NCBI GenBank assembly: GCA_002104985.1
Contig: MCGO01000019.1
Location: 186,001-250,000, forward strand
DNA: 64,000 bases
Reading direction: 5' to 3'
DNA from: Rhizoclosmatium globosum
Taxonomy: Eukaryota; Chytridiomycota; Chytridiomycetes; Chytridiales; Chytriomycetaceae
The notes beneath the pieces were generated by a model. The model was not told the origin of the DNA and ran no database searches. It was given only the letters and a program-made list of their open reading frames with translations. The translations under genes were made by a program, and so were the position numbers. Shown piece after piece: positions 47,624-59,100 of this stretch (the first letter of the stretch is position 1; every line of letters starts with the position of its first letter).

Positions 47624-48638
47624 ATTCTTCATGGTTTTGAGCGTTTTATCTTACTTTTTTTTTCTTGGTTCTTTAATTTTCTGTTTGTTGTAGTTTTTTG
47701 GTACGGTTTTGATTTGTGTCGGACTTTGGGGATGGACTATTTATTTGGTTGAGGCAAGATAATGGTGTATAAATTGGTTGGTTTAAGTTGCTTCCGTATA
47801 TGTTTTGTAAAAGGGTTCTGGAATGCTAGTGTTATTCTTGTAGTCGTCGCTGCGACTGTCTCCTGCCTCTATTAGAACTTGATTTGTGAATTCTCTGTTG
47901 TCGGAAACTTTGAAAGGTTGTTCCTATTGGGTGTCGGCAGATATTCGCGGATTCGAACGATTTCAATGGATTTCGTCCAAAATCGACCGAATCAACCAAA
48001 TGGCTGTTTGCAACCAGATAAAACCTTTCATTTCATTCATTTCAATCGAATCCATTGTCGCAACCAAATAAAAACTCGATTTCAACCGATTTCTGACAAG
48101 TTGACTCGAACTTCGAAATGAAACGAAATCTACCCCAAATCGACCATTTCAACCACCAAGAAAAAAATCGGCCTACCCCCCCTCGATTTGGGATGAAATG
48201 AAATGAAACAGACACAAATCTCCCACCTAACCTCAACTGAAGAAGCTGTTACAACTTCTCACAAATTATGATTTTCGAAAAACTGTATTCGCGTACATAA
48301 CACACCCAAAACAAGATGCAGTCTAGTCGGCAAAAAAGTAACTAGTCGTTCCTTTTCAAACTTTCACTATAGTAATGTATTGCAAAGGAAGAGAAAGAAA
48401 CAGATAAGAAGAAGAAAGAAATGGCTTAAGCTAAAGTTGTTCAAATCATGTTGGGGTCCATTTGTTGTTCAAATCATGTTGGGGTCCATTTCAACGGGAA
48501 TCAAAATCAAACCCACCTCAAAATTACGCCATTTCAATGAAATGGCAAACGGGTTTCGAAGTTGTTTGAAATCATCCGAATATCTGCCGCCTCCCATTTA
48601 TCAATCGATTTTATAATAACGATTCTTATGCTCGAAAA
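47624..48638. other. Gene-free region of about 1 kb with AT-rich low-complexity sequence
   Basis: The first 250 bp are T-rich and probably the 3' region of the disordered-protein gene. From 47940 to 48240 words related to ATTTCAATCGA and ATTTCRACC recur many times, giving a low-complexity block. A 28-bp direct repeat follows at 48436. No coding frame with credible content; no RNA gene recognised. Confidence 0.5.
48436..48491. repeat. 28-bp tandem direct repeat, two copies
   Basis: The unit GTTGTTCAAATCATGTTGGG plus eight more bases occurs twice back to back, with identical sequence in both copies. It lies about 150 bp upstream of F-box-like member 5. Identity suggests recent slippage or duplication. 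Confidence 0.85.
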
Positions 48639-49738
48639 ATGAACCTTCTCCCATTCGAAACAACGCAACAGATCTTCAGGGCTCTCTTGAATGACTGCCC
48701 CGTATCGTACACTGTGGAAGAGTACCGCGAGTTGCGACTTGTGTGCAGGGATTGGAACAGATCAATCACCTCAACTCCAATCTGGTGCAGAGTCCACATA
48801 ACATCCGTCAAAACTCGACCCGAAAAGACAGCCATCACGCCCATGGTATTAAACCCATACAGGCACCCATTGGTCGCCAACTGTTACCATAAGACGCATG
48901 CCGATGTCTTTGTTCAAATCGACGTTCCAAAACGATTGTGGACCAACTTCAAGACCCTTGAACAATTGGTTCTTTGATTGGTTTCTCGTCTATCAAGATC
49001 TCTGATCTAATCGCGAATGCCGCCAACTGTAGACCCATCAAGGCATTTATTGAGGCTTATGAAGACAGCGTTGAAAACGGTGGTGGTGCGATACGTATGG
49101 ATAACGACGGCCCACCCATTGAGCTTTATCGAGCACTTCGATTGGTGAACTTTGGTTTTTATCCTGATGAGATGGAAATATTAATACGTGAATTCAAAAG
49201 TCTTCGGCAGCTAATGTATTATCCATCAAATAATTCAATGGATTCGACTTTCACGGCATGTCAGAATCTTGAGTGTTTGAATCTTAGTAATCGCCGTTGC
49301 GATATTCCCGGAGAAATACTGCAACGCTGTCCTCCGACTTTGAAACATTTATCGTTTTTAAAAACGCTGGATCATTTGCTCTTATTGGAGGAAGTACCTG
49401 ACCTTCCATTTACGCTGGAAACAATCGGAGTTTATTTGACAGGATTTGTGACAACAAGCTTGGAATATTTTTTGTCATCGGTACGAGTGAGTCCCTCATT
49501 TTGGGAGGCTTTGTGTAGTCTACGGGCAGTCGTGATGGTTCCACCAGACAATGATATTCCGAATCATAATCAGAAGACTACTTTCGATTCTGATGAATCC
49601 ACTATGGAAGCCTTTGAGACTCTGAAAATGATTCCTAGTTTAAGACAAGTTTTGATGGTCGATGTCGGAAATCGTGAACGTTGGGTCACGAAATTAAGGT
49701 TGTTTGAACAGACCTTTACGGTGGTTGTTGAGTACTAG
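48639..49738 (+). CDS. F-box-like protein, member 5, frame break with missing segment
   Basis: The first frame (48639-48977) gives NLLPFETTQQIFRALLNDCP, RLVCRDWNRSITSTP, YRHPLVANCYHKTHADVFV and ends after KTLEQL. The second frame (to 49738) resumes at IGFSSIKISDLIANAANCRPI. In members 1, 2 and 4 about eleven residues (KDYLKES-GAS-like) lie between these points, so a deletion of about 32 bases broke the frame. The rest is full length: IEAYEDS, PPIELYRALRL, CQNLECLNL and C-terminal EAFETLKMIPSLRQVLMV. It stands apart from the 38-43 kb array and on the other strand. Probably a pseudogene, unless the deletion is an assembly fault. Confidence 0.6.
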
Positions 49739-49882
49739 CGGTTACATCGCTTCCTTCTCTTCAAGCCAAATACTGCTGTTCCATATATTCTGCAGAAACA
49801 TGCAATATGTATATTTCAATCATAAAGAAAACCGTCGCAACTTTTTCATCACCCTTTTATCAGACTTTCATTTGATGGATAT

Positions 49883-50807
49883 CTAGAAAGTGCTCCACGA
49901 CCAATCAGATGGAACACTCTGAGCAATAGGTAATTCATCTACAGATGCACGACGATCCGAACCTGTGATTCAAGGTTAGCTCTGAATACCACCACTTTCA
50001 AGAATACTCACCAAAAGCGCGTCCAGGACCCGCTGCCACAGCACTTTCATCAAACTCATCGTCATCCTCATCCTCATCATCCTCTTCTTTGTCTTCCTCT
50101 ACATCTTTCCTCACCCCGTCCAAATCTTGAGCAGTTCTCTTTGTACCATCTCCACCACCCTCGTTCGTACTCATACTCGTATTCGCACTTGTACTGGTAC
50201 TCGCACTCGCACCCGCACTGTTCACTTGAACACGCAACGCCTCGGCCCGGCGCCCAAACTCGGCCCAACAGTCCGCACAGACGCGGCTCTCGACGCCGGC
50301 GGGATGCACTTCTGCGTTCTGGTCGAGGCGCACGACAAACTTTGAGCACGGCCCGCAGAAGATGCCGCCACAGGTTCGGCAGTGGTGGCGCCGCGTCAAA
50401 AGCGTGAATCGGGTTGAGCACGATTCGCACGTGGGTGCCGAAGTGTCTGGTTTCCAGTGTGTTCTGGTTGGAGGGCCTTTTGTTTGGTTTGTTTGTTGTG
50501 TTTGTTGGTTAGGAGTTTGTTAGGTGGTGGGTGGTTGGTTAGAAGACAGTACTAAACCTGTCACAAAGTGGCTCGGTCCTGGAAGTGACGATGCTAGTTG
50601 GATGGAAGGCTGGCGGAGGGAGCGGTTCAGAAGGGGTCGTGTGTTGGTGGATGGGTTGCTGTTGGAGGCAGTGGTGTTGGAGGTTCTGTTTGAGGAAGTT
50701 AGATACATTGGATAGTTAAGCAAATAGAGAGGTGATTGATTGCTTGACGGGTGGAAGCCATTGCTGATGGAGGATGTGAAGATGTACCTTCGCTGTTGAT
50801 CAGCCAT
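49883..50807 (-). CDS. FYVE zinc-finger protein
   Basis: From ATG 50807 an Asn/Ser-rich N-terminus runs to about 50520. After a change of frame, probably an intron, a complete FYVE domain follows near 50450-50270. It has WKPD, four CxxC-type pairs, RRHHCRTCG and RVCADC; all three FYVE signatures (WxxD, R+HHC+xCG, RVC) are present. A Ser/Ala-rich linker and an acidic run of Asp/Glu come next. A 49-nt intron (49963-50011) joins to a last exon ending in SDWSWSTF at 49883. Family role: binds phosphatidylinositol 3-phosphate on endosomes or vacuoles. The small size suggests an adaptor rather than an enzyme. Confidence 0.8.
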
Positions 50808-50968
50808 CCTGTGTGTCTAATGCTTTCTGAACAAAGAAATAATGTATAATAAATCTGTTCCAAATAACTCGATATTAATACGAAGGCAACTGCCGGATGT
50901 TTCGCCACTAGTTCCCCCAATTGATCAATGTGTAACGCTGAAATCATCCGCAAAAACCTGTTCCAACA

Positions 50969-52949
50969 ATGTCATCATTCGTTTCACAACAATGTGCTCG
51001 ATGCCATCAGTTTAATCTTCGCTGTGAACCTAGTCCAGTTGGATGTGCTTCGTGTCTCTACTTTGGTGTTGCGTGTCAATATGTGCCAAAAACAAGCTCA
51101 ATCCAGTCCATCCATCCATTACACCATCCTTCTCCTGTATCTCCGCAAATAATGAAGCAAGAAGTTTTTCATACTGGCTGGATCGTGGAAGACCCAGATC
51201 TTATGCCGACAGTGGAAGATTGGAGGCTGGTCCATAACTACTTTACCAACAAAGGGAGATCCCTGCCTGTCTTGCTTTCCATCGATGGGGACTATCACTT
51301 GCGGAACTACTTTCAGAGATCTGCAGTATTGCGGTACGATTTGTGATCATGTGAAGCAGTTAAAGTTGTTTACGAATCATTGTCCATGATAGGCTAGTTA
51401 CTTCCGCTCTCGGTGCACACATTGCGTCCCCTAAACTGCCTGAAGAAGTTTCTCTTTCTTACTATCGGAGGGCAAGGAAGGCTGTGTTTGCGACAGTGTC
51501 ACAAGAACCACAAGTCGAGACTGTTCAAGCTCTGTTCTTTCTATATCTATTCGCTGTCTGTAAGTAACGAACTTCTTTGTATTCGAAGTCCTAAGTCTAC
51601 GAACAGGGAAAGGGCAACCTGTCATTGGACGGGCGTTTCTAAAATCGGGACTTGAAATGATTGTCGCACTTCGATTACATATTGATCCGGACGACTCTCC
51701 CTGGCTCTTCTCATTGAATTTATCATCTAGAGAAAAGGAAGATAGGCGGCGGGCATTCTGGGCGAGCTACAAGATGTATTTGCACTTGAAGCCCCAAATT
51801 AAGTAATCTAACACAGATGTCAATAGGTATCATTGGGAACGATCTGTATCGACCGATACCTTTTCATTCAAAATATCAGATGAACGGATGAAGCCGCCTT
51901 CCGAAGTATACGACCCACAACTCATTTTCAGCAACTGCGGATGCATCAAAACTGAATCAGATCTATTTGAATTCCTGGGTGACATGAAGCGAATACATGC
52001 TCTTCCTCCAAAGAGTATCAACGAATTGTTTTGGTCTGATATTGCTCTTGAAATGAACGAACGGCTTCTCAAATTATATGGGTCCATTCCCAATGATACC
52101 CTTCTGATTACGGAGTCCCCTCAATCTATGAATCAAAGTGATATTGATCGATTCGTCCAACAACTATCCATTGTATCTGTTCAAGACGTTGCCTTTGTAT
52201 TCTGCATTAACCTCCACCTCTTTGCATCCTTCTCAATACTTCTCCGCCCGAAACTATACCTCTCAAGTCTATCATGCTGCAACCCACGTTTCTTGAGCAC
52301 CGAAAAGAAAATGATTATCGAATCTGCAATCAAAGGATCTCTTGATGCAGCCAACAGAATCGCAAGTCTAACGTCCTTCTTCTCTGGCATTGCGAACGGG
52401 AAAATACAAATTCCTGTTCACCGGGGCCTTGAATTTTTCTTTCGACCCATGTTTGTTCACGTGTATCCCGTGTTTGACGCTGTGATCGTGTTTTGGCTCA
52501 TCAAATGTCGAATGGATCCTGCGTGGATGTATGTTGTTGGAGATGAATTTGGGTGGGATGCAGTGAAGAAACGGGTGGATGGGCTCATGCAGTTTGTTGG
52601 ACGGTTGAAGTCGAACCAGTTGATGAGTGGAGCTGAGGCTGGCGCTATGTTGCCGTTGTATCAGTGTATGGAAGCTATGTTGCGAGAGATGGAGGAAATG
52701 GAGGGTTCGACTTCGTTAAAAGTGGAGCGAGCAACTACAACAGAATCGGATTGGGATGAGCTTGTGCTGGGGATGAATGTTATCTCTCTGGATGACGTTG
52801 AAAAGAGTGGTTCTCGAGAACAGTTTGAAATCAAAGAGCCACAGGCTCTGTTGGGTCTTCTGGGCTTTCAAGTAGGTGGAGGTGGGGGAATGCGATGGCG
52901 AGGGAGGAGTGAAGAGTCGTGGCGGTTGTTTTGGAAACTGCGGTGTTAG
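50969..52949 (+). CDS. Zn(II)2Cys6 transcription factor, tandem copy 1
   Basis: Four exons: 50969-51333, 51393-51559, 51607-51775 and 51827-52949. Introns are 59, 47 and 51 nt. The sum is 1824 nt, 607 residues. Residues 9-34 form the cluster CARCHQFNLRCEPSPVGCASC plus one more Cys, fitting C-x2-C-x6-C-x6-C-x2-C-x6-C. The middle part (SYYRRARK, GQPVIGRAFLKSGLEMIVAL, DPDDSPW, REKEDRRRAFWASYKMYHWERS) resembles the fungal-specific transcription factor middle domain. A conserved C-terminal EEFW-like ending (RSEESWRLFWKLRC) closes the protein. Role: sequence-specific nuclear regulator; targets unknown. It shares exon pattern and most motifs with copy 2 just downstream. Confidence 0.87.
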
Positions 52950-53084
52950 AAAAGATAAGAACCGCTTCTGTATTTATAAGTAAAATATTCCGAGGCTTGA
53001 AGTAAGCCCCGATGAGGCTGCTCTTCCACAAATTGTTATCGGGAACAACGGCGATCCAAGAAATTCCTGCCCTCAATACCCTTG

Positions 53085-55011
53085 ATGCACCCCTGCTCAC
53101 GCTGCTACGACCAACGGATACACTGTGATTTGAATCCACTTGGATGTGTGTCATGCCAGATGGCAAGGGTAGCTTGCCAATATCCTTCCAACTCTCCCAA
53201 TCAACAACCGTCTCCGATTCCCTCCTACACCCACCACCCGTCTCCTGTCTCCCCTCAACAATCACTTGGACATGCAAACTGGACAGTCGAGGATCCCGAT
53301 CTGATGCCAACGCAGGACGATTGGACACTTGTCTATCGATACATAACAAACAACGGCCAATCTCCTCCAGTCATGTTTTCAATAGACGGAGACCTGCATT
53401 TGCGAAACTACTTTCGAAGTTCTCCTGCTCTGAGGTAGGTATTAGTAACTCATGGACCCTTACCTAACGTGTTTCACCTTCTTAGACTCATTTCAGCAGC
53501 AGTTAGTGCACATGTTGTAACCCCGCCGGTACCGGAAACAATTGCTCTATCTTACTATAAACGGGCGAGAAAGGCTATAGCATGGGCCATGAATCAGGAA
53601 CAAACTGTTGAAACTATCCAATCTCTCTATTGGCTGTATCTGTTTTCAACATGTGAATATTCCTCTTCAATTTAATTCATAACTAACTGTTTGGTATAAG
53701 GGAAAGGACAGCCTGTTATCGGGAGGGCGTTTCTGAAAATGGCGTTGGAAGTTATATTAAACCTTCGAATGAATATTGATCCTGATGATTCGCCCTGGCT
53801 ATATCACTTGAATTTAAGTCCGAGAGAAAAGGAGGGAAGGAGGAGGGCGTTCTGGGCTAGTTATCAAATGTGAGTTCAGTTCACCACTCTCATCAAGCTC
53901 ATACCGTACAAATAGGTATCAATGGGAATATGCTCTATCTATCGACACCGAGTACATCAATATTTCCGATCAATGGATGAAACCGCCTACACAAATTTAC
54001 GATCCACATCTTATTTTCACTGATTGTCGACATGCCAAAGCCGAATCCGCTGTTTATGCCCTGCTTGGTGATCTAAAACGGCACCTCTATATACCACCCA
54101 ATTCCATCAATGACTTATTTGGCTCCAAAGCAACAGCAGCATTGAACTCTCGACTTATACAAATCCATCAAAGTGCTCCTATCGATATCCTATTGATTGC
54201 TGAATCTTCATTCCGCATTTCTGAATCGGATGCAGTTCGATTTCTGAACCAATTATCTGCGATTTCAGTTCAAGATATTCCATTTGTCTTTAGTGTCAAC
54301 ATGAACCTATTAGCGAGTGCGTCCATTCTCCTTCGCCCTAAATTATACCTGTCCAGCCTTAAATGCTGTGTACCAAGCTTCTTAACGCCAGAAAAGCATT
54401 CCATCATTATATCTGCTATTCAAGAGTCACTTGATGCTGCAAACCGAATCGCTTGTTTGATTGCGTTTTATATGGACGCAGGAACGAGAAACATCTCGCA
54501 AGGTTTTTTCTTTCGGCCTTTGAAGCTCCTTGTTTACCCAATCTTTGATGCCATGATTGTCTTTTGGTTCGTGAAATGTCGAATGGATCCTGTTTGGGCG
54601 CCGTTGGCTGGACAGCTGTTTACGTGGAATATGCTGAAGGACAGAGTTGCTGGAATGATGGACTTTGTGCATAAACTGAAAGAAACGGAGTTGAAGCGAG
54701 GTGTTCAAGCTGGAGCGATGCTCCCTCTAACTCAATGTATGGAAGCGATGATGCGTGAAATGGAATCTGTTGAGTGCGGAGGCAGACGTGAACCATCTCC
54801 GCTCAATAATGAAGGCTCTCCGGATTTTGAAGAGATTGTTTTGGGTATGAATATGGTCTCGCTCACAGAGTTTGATGGAGTACAAGAACGATATGAAACC
54901 AAGGAACCTCAAGCGTTGATAGGATTACTTGGCTTACAAGTTGGGGGAGGAATTCGGTGGAAAGGAAGAAGCGAGGAGTCATGGAGACTATTTTGGAAAT
55001 TGAGAGGTTAA
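53085..55011 (+). CDS. Zn(II)2Cys6 transcription factor, tandem copy 2
   Basis: Exons 53085-53434, 53486-53652, 53701-53869 and 53916-55011, with introns of 51, 48 and 46 nt, sum to 1782 nt, 593 residues. Exons 2 and 3 have the same lengths as in copy 1. The cluster (CSRCYDQRIHCDLNPLGCVSC plus one Cys) is at residues 4-29. VEDPDLMP.QDDW, GQPVIGRAFLKMALEV, DPDDSPW and KPPTQIYDPHLIFTDC match copy 1. The C-terminus is RSEESWRLFWKLRG. It is a tandem duplicate that is intact and still under constraint by the look of the shared blocks. Role: regulator with unknown targets; DNA-binding residues between Cys 3 and Cys 4 differ from copy 1, so target choice may differ. Confidence 0.87.
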
Positions 55012-55070
55012 TTTATGAAAATGTATTTATTTGCACTTCGTAAATGACAAAGTGGATGTAAGGATGGCAA

Positions 55071-55877
55071 TCACAGTTTCAGAACATACCCTTCAAGGTT
55101 GGGAATGGTGATGAATCCCAACTCTTCGTATCGTTCTTTTACAACTGGATCTGTTGTATCACACCCAAACGCCAATATTCAATTCCTTTGCAGAGAAAGG
55201 GCATGCCAGACGAGTGCAAATGATTTACATCTGGGCCAGCAACCAAATGAATGTATGCACCGTTTTCCAAGAATGAAATACTGGCAGTTGCATCCACAGA
55301 TGAATTATCTTGAGAGCGAATCACAAAATAGCGGATACTGGTTCCAGGTCCATATGGAACACTGCTGTCACCTCTAAGCCCACGAGAACGGAAGGTTTCG
55401 CTGAATCCCAATTCTCTCGCCAGACAATCCCATCGATCACTCAACTGGTTCTGTCAGTAACCTCCTCAATTTCAAATGAATGCGGTGGAGGTGTCGCCTT
55501 CAGAGTACTTGGATGATAATCAGGTCCCACATTGATGCCTTCTGCTTCTCAAAGCCACGTTCCAAAAGCTGAGGAACAAGCCATTTCTGCGTTTGGGATG
55601 GAGTGGACTTTCCAACCCACCAATCAATTCGCTTTGAGTCTTTGCCGAATTCGTCGATGATTGCAGTAACTGGACGGGTTTCGGTGTCACGAAGGCAGAA
55701 GATTGTGAGTTGACTGGATTCGGGGTCTTTCATTCCGTACAAGGAAGAAGTGGGAGAGCCAATGAATGGTGCCCCGCCAAAGAAGGATCGTGCTACCATT
55801 TGAGCACCGAGCATCTCAATCTTGGCCACATCTTCAGGTGGAAAGGCGGCAGACTCGGGAGAGGCTTCTTGAAGCAT
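55071..55877 (-). CDS. GNAT-like N-acetyltransferase, frame breaks
   Basis: The first frame (55877-55500) has EMLGAQMVARSFF, GMKDPESSQLTIFCLRD, then DWWVGKSTPSQTQKWLVPQL and LERGFEKQKASMWDL. That pattern (W-G-P/S-T, then a long helix, then GF and a WDL-type strand) is common in fungal GNAT-like proteins. A second frame (to 55139) has WDCLARELGFSETF, SIRYFVIRSQDN and ASISFLENGAYIHLVAGPDV. A third ends with YEELGFITIPNLEGYVLKL, typical of GNAT C-termini. Two frame changes (near 55500 and 55140) are needed. The reaction would be acetyl transfer from acetyl-CoA; the substrate is unknown. It is divergent from ABC-C copy 2 across 240 bp. Confidence 0.55.
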
Positions 55878-56115
55878 TCAAATATTTATGAAAATTCTAT
55901 TTATCGAATATTGATGCGATGATGTGGATTGCGCATCTTCCAAGAAATAGATGTGGATGTTAATAGGTTGTGGTGAAGAAACCACTGCTATTCTCGGAAC
56001 AATGACAGCCAATCACATGTCATGTTTGAAAACGGATCGGAGCCAATCTCGGGCCGGAATGGTTGTTTCGTGGGAACACAAAAAATCTTCATCCAATTCC
56101 AGGACACCAAACAAC

Positions 56116-59100
56116 ATGTCCTGCGCAGCTGCATTCAATGTTTGGGATGCAAATGGAGCTGCAGACTTCAGTCAGTGTTTCGAGGAGAGGTATGTGAGAC
56201 TGAAGTGGAGATGATTAGCTGATTGGTTGTTTTAACAGTGTCCTATCAGTTGTTGTGTCAGCAGCCGCTATCCTCTTTTCCGTCTTCAGATTGACGTATC
56301 TCCGTCACAAGAAAGTCATTGAACCTCGTCTTACAAAATGGCACATCACTGCCAACAGGATTACGTCGGTGCTGTCAATTGTAGCAGCCATTGTCGCCCT
56401 CATCTTCACAGTCAACTCTACCTCATTAAGTGGTTCTACTACTCTTGCTGCTGCTTTTAGCTTAGTGGCATCTATCGGTGTCGCTGCATCGCTCTATGTT
56501 GAACATACCAGATTGGCCCGTGCTTCAACTGGACTCATGGTGTACTGGCTCTTCGCAGTAATCGTCTGGATCATTCGAATTCGTACCCGATATTCATTGG
56601 GCCAGACAGATTCGCTGGTCATTATCTTTATTGTTCAACTCGTTGTGAATGCTGCCTCATTTGTGTTGGAAAACATGACATTTGTGGCGGATCTCGAAAC
56701 TGGCGAGAGAGTCCGTCCAACTCCTCTCGGCTCAAACGTTAACGTCTTCGCTCGAGTCTCGTATTGGTACATGCAACCTCTTTTGGTGAAAGGTTCCAAG
56801 CAGGAACTCACTTTGAACGACTTGTGGCGTCCAGACAAGAGTCAGTCGAGTTCTGCGATTCTTGATCGATTCCAAGTCCAATGGAAGGCTGAAATTGAAA
56901 GAACCAACGCTAAGGGAAAGAAGCCATGGTTGATTAGTGCTCTCTTGAGGGCCTTTTATCCTAAGCTGATTGTCGGTTTCGCTGAATATTGGATCTCGTT
57001 CATCTGTACATTTATGCAACCGCTGTTGCTGGCAAGCATTTTGAGTTTTATCGCGGATCCTAAAGCACCTTCGTACTTGGGTTACGTTCTTGCTGTGGCA
57101 ATTTTGTTGAATGCTCTCCTCAATGTGTTGATGGGCGTGCAAATGTGGATCACTTCCATGAGTGTCGGGTGAGTTGGTTTCTCGTCCGCTATATATTTAA
57201 TTAACATCGTTTTATCTATGAAGGTACCAAATTCGCTCTGCTCTCTGTACCGCTATTTTTCGCAAGTCTCTCAATCTGACAAATACCTCAAGACAAGCTA
57301 CCTCCACCGGACACATCAACAACATGCTTGCCGCAGATACACAGCATATTATGTGGTTCATGACAACATTCTACGCTCCCCTCGGTATTCCAGTTAAAAT
57401 CGCCATCAGTATTTACCTCCTCTGGCAGCAACTTGGTGTTGCCTGTCTGGGTGGTCTTGCCGTCATTATCCTTGCTATTCCACTCCAAGCTTTCATCGGA
57501 AAAGTATTGATGAAGAAGTTTGATTTGAAGCAAGCTCGTGGTGATGTTCGTATCGAGGTGGTTAACGAAACTCTGACCAGTATCAAGCTTCTCAAGCTTT
57601 ATGGATGGGACACTTTGTTCCACAAGCGTGTTATGGATGCCCGTCATGAAGAACTGAAGAGTATCAAGTCGATTGGTGTTTTGAAAAGTTTGGACACTCT
57701 TGTGAGCTCTGTGACACCTCTCTTCGTCGCTTTGGTCTCCTTTGCTCTCTATATTGCCATCAACACCGCACCTGATCAAGCTCTGAACGCGAGTCGTATT
57801 TTCGTGTCATTGAACCTGTTCAACATTTTGTCTGATCCAATTCAGTCTTTGGGGTGGTTGTTTTCAGGCGGTTCCGCTTGTTATATTTCCTTGAACCGTA
57901 TGCAAGACTTCTTGCTCCTGGAAGAGTTGGATGATTCTAATGTTCAGCGCGAGATTTCACAAGACGGAAATGTGATTGCAGTTCAGAATGGAACTTTCAA
58001 ATGGGATTCTGTCGCCGAAGAAGATATTCTGCATGATATTAATACGGTTGGTTTCTTTGTTTTTGATCATAGTTTTTCGACGGCTGACTCTCTTGGTAGA
58101 CGATTCCAAAAGGAGCACTCGCAGCTGTCATTGGACGTGTTGGTACCGGAAAGAGTTCATTTATCTCAGCTCTTCTCGGAGAAATGAATAAGGTTAGCGG
58201 CAGCGTTCGTGTTTCTGGCTCTGTTGCCTATGTCAGTCAGCAAGCCTGGATTGAAAACGCGACAGTCCGTGACAACATTCTCTTTGGTTCTGAATATGAT
58301 GAGAAGAAGTATCAAGGTATGTATTTGACGTTCTAAATATCCCGTCTCTAACCCAATTTATTAGCTGTTATTGATGCTTGTGCTTTGCGCCGAGACCTTA
58401 CACTACTCTCTGCAGGAGACTTGACTGAAATCGGAGAAAAGGGAGTCAACCTTTCTGGAGGTCAAAAGCAGCGTCTTTCTTTGGCTCGTGCTGTCTACAA
58501 TGATGCTGAAATCTACCTGTTGGATGACGTTCTCTCTGCTGTTGACGCCCACGTCGACAAACACATTTTCGACAATGTCATCGGCCCACGTGGAATGCTC
58601 AGTGGGAAGACTCGTGTCTTTGTCACTCACGGAGTTCACCACCTTCCATCTTGCGACAAAATCATTGTCATCAAGGACAAGACGATTGAGCAGCAAGGCT
58701 CGTACCAGGACTTGATTGGACAGGAAGGAACATTCAAGGTCTTGATCGAAGAGTTTGCCCATGACGTCGTTTTAGAAAAGGAAGACAACACCAACAGTGA
58801 TTCGAAAGATTCTGTTGAGACAAAAGCTGTTGTCGACGATAATCAAGTCAGCGTTGTCAAGAAAGAGGAAGAGGAAAAGAAGGAAGAGGAAGGAAAGCTC
58901 ATGACCAAGGAAAATGCTGGAAAGGGTCTCGCCAAGGCCTCTGTTTTTGTCAAGTATATGTACGCTGCAGGAATGATCTGGGTCATTTTGTCTTTCGTAC
59001 TCTTGGTCAGTGCTCAAGCTGCAACTGTTGGAACTGGTCTTTGGTTGGACCGCTGGTCTTCCGGCGCTGGTTCCAATTCAAACGGTTATTATCTCGGAAT

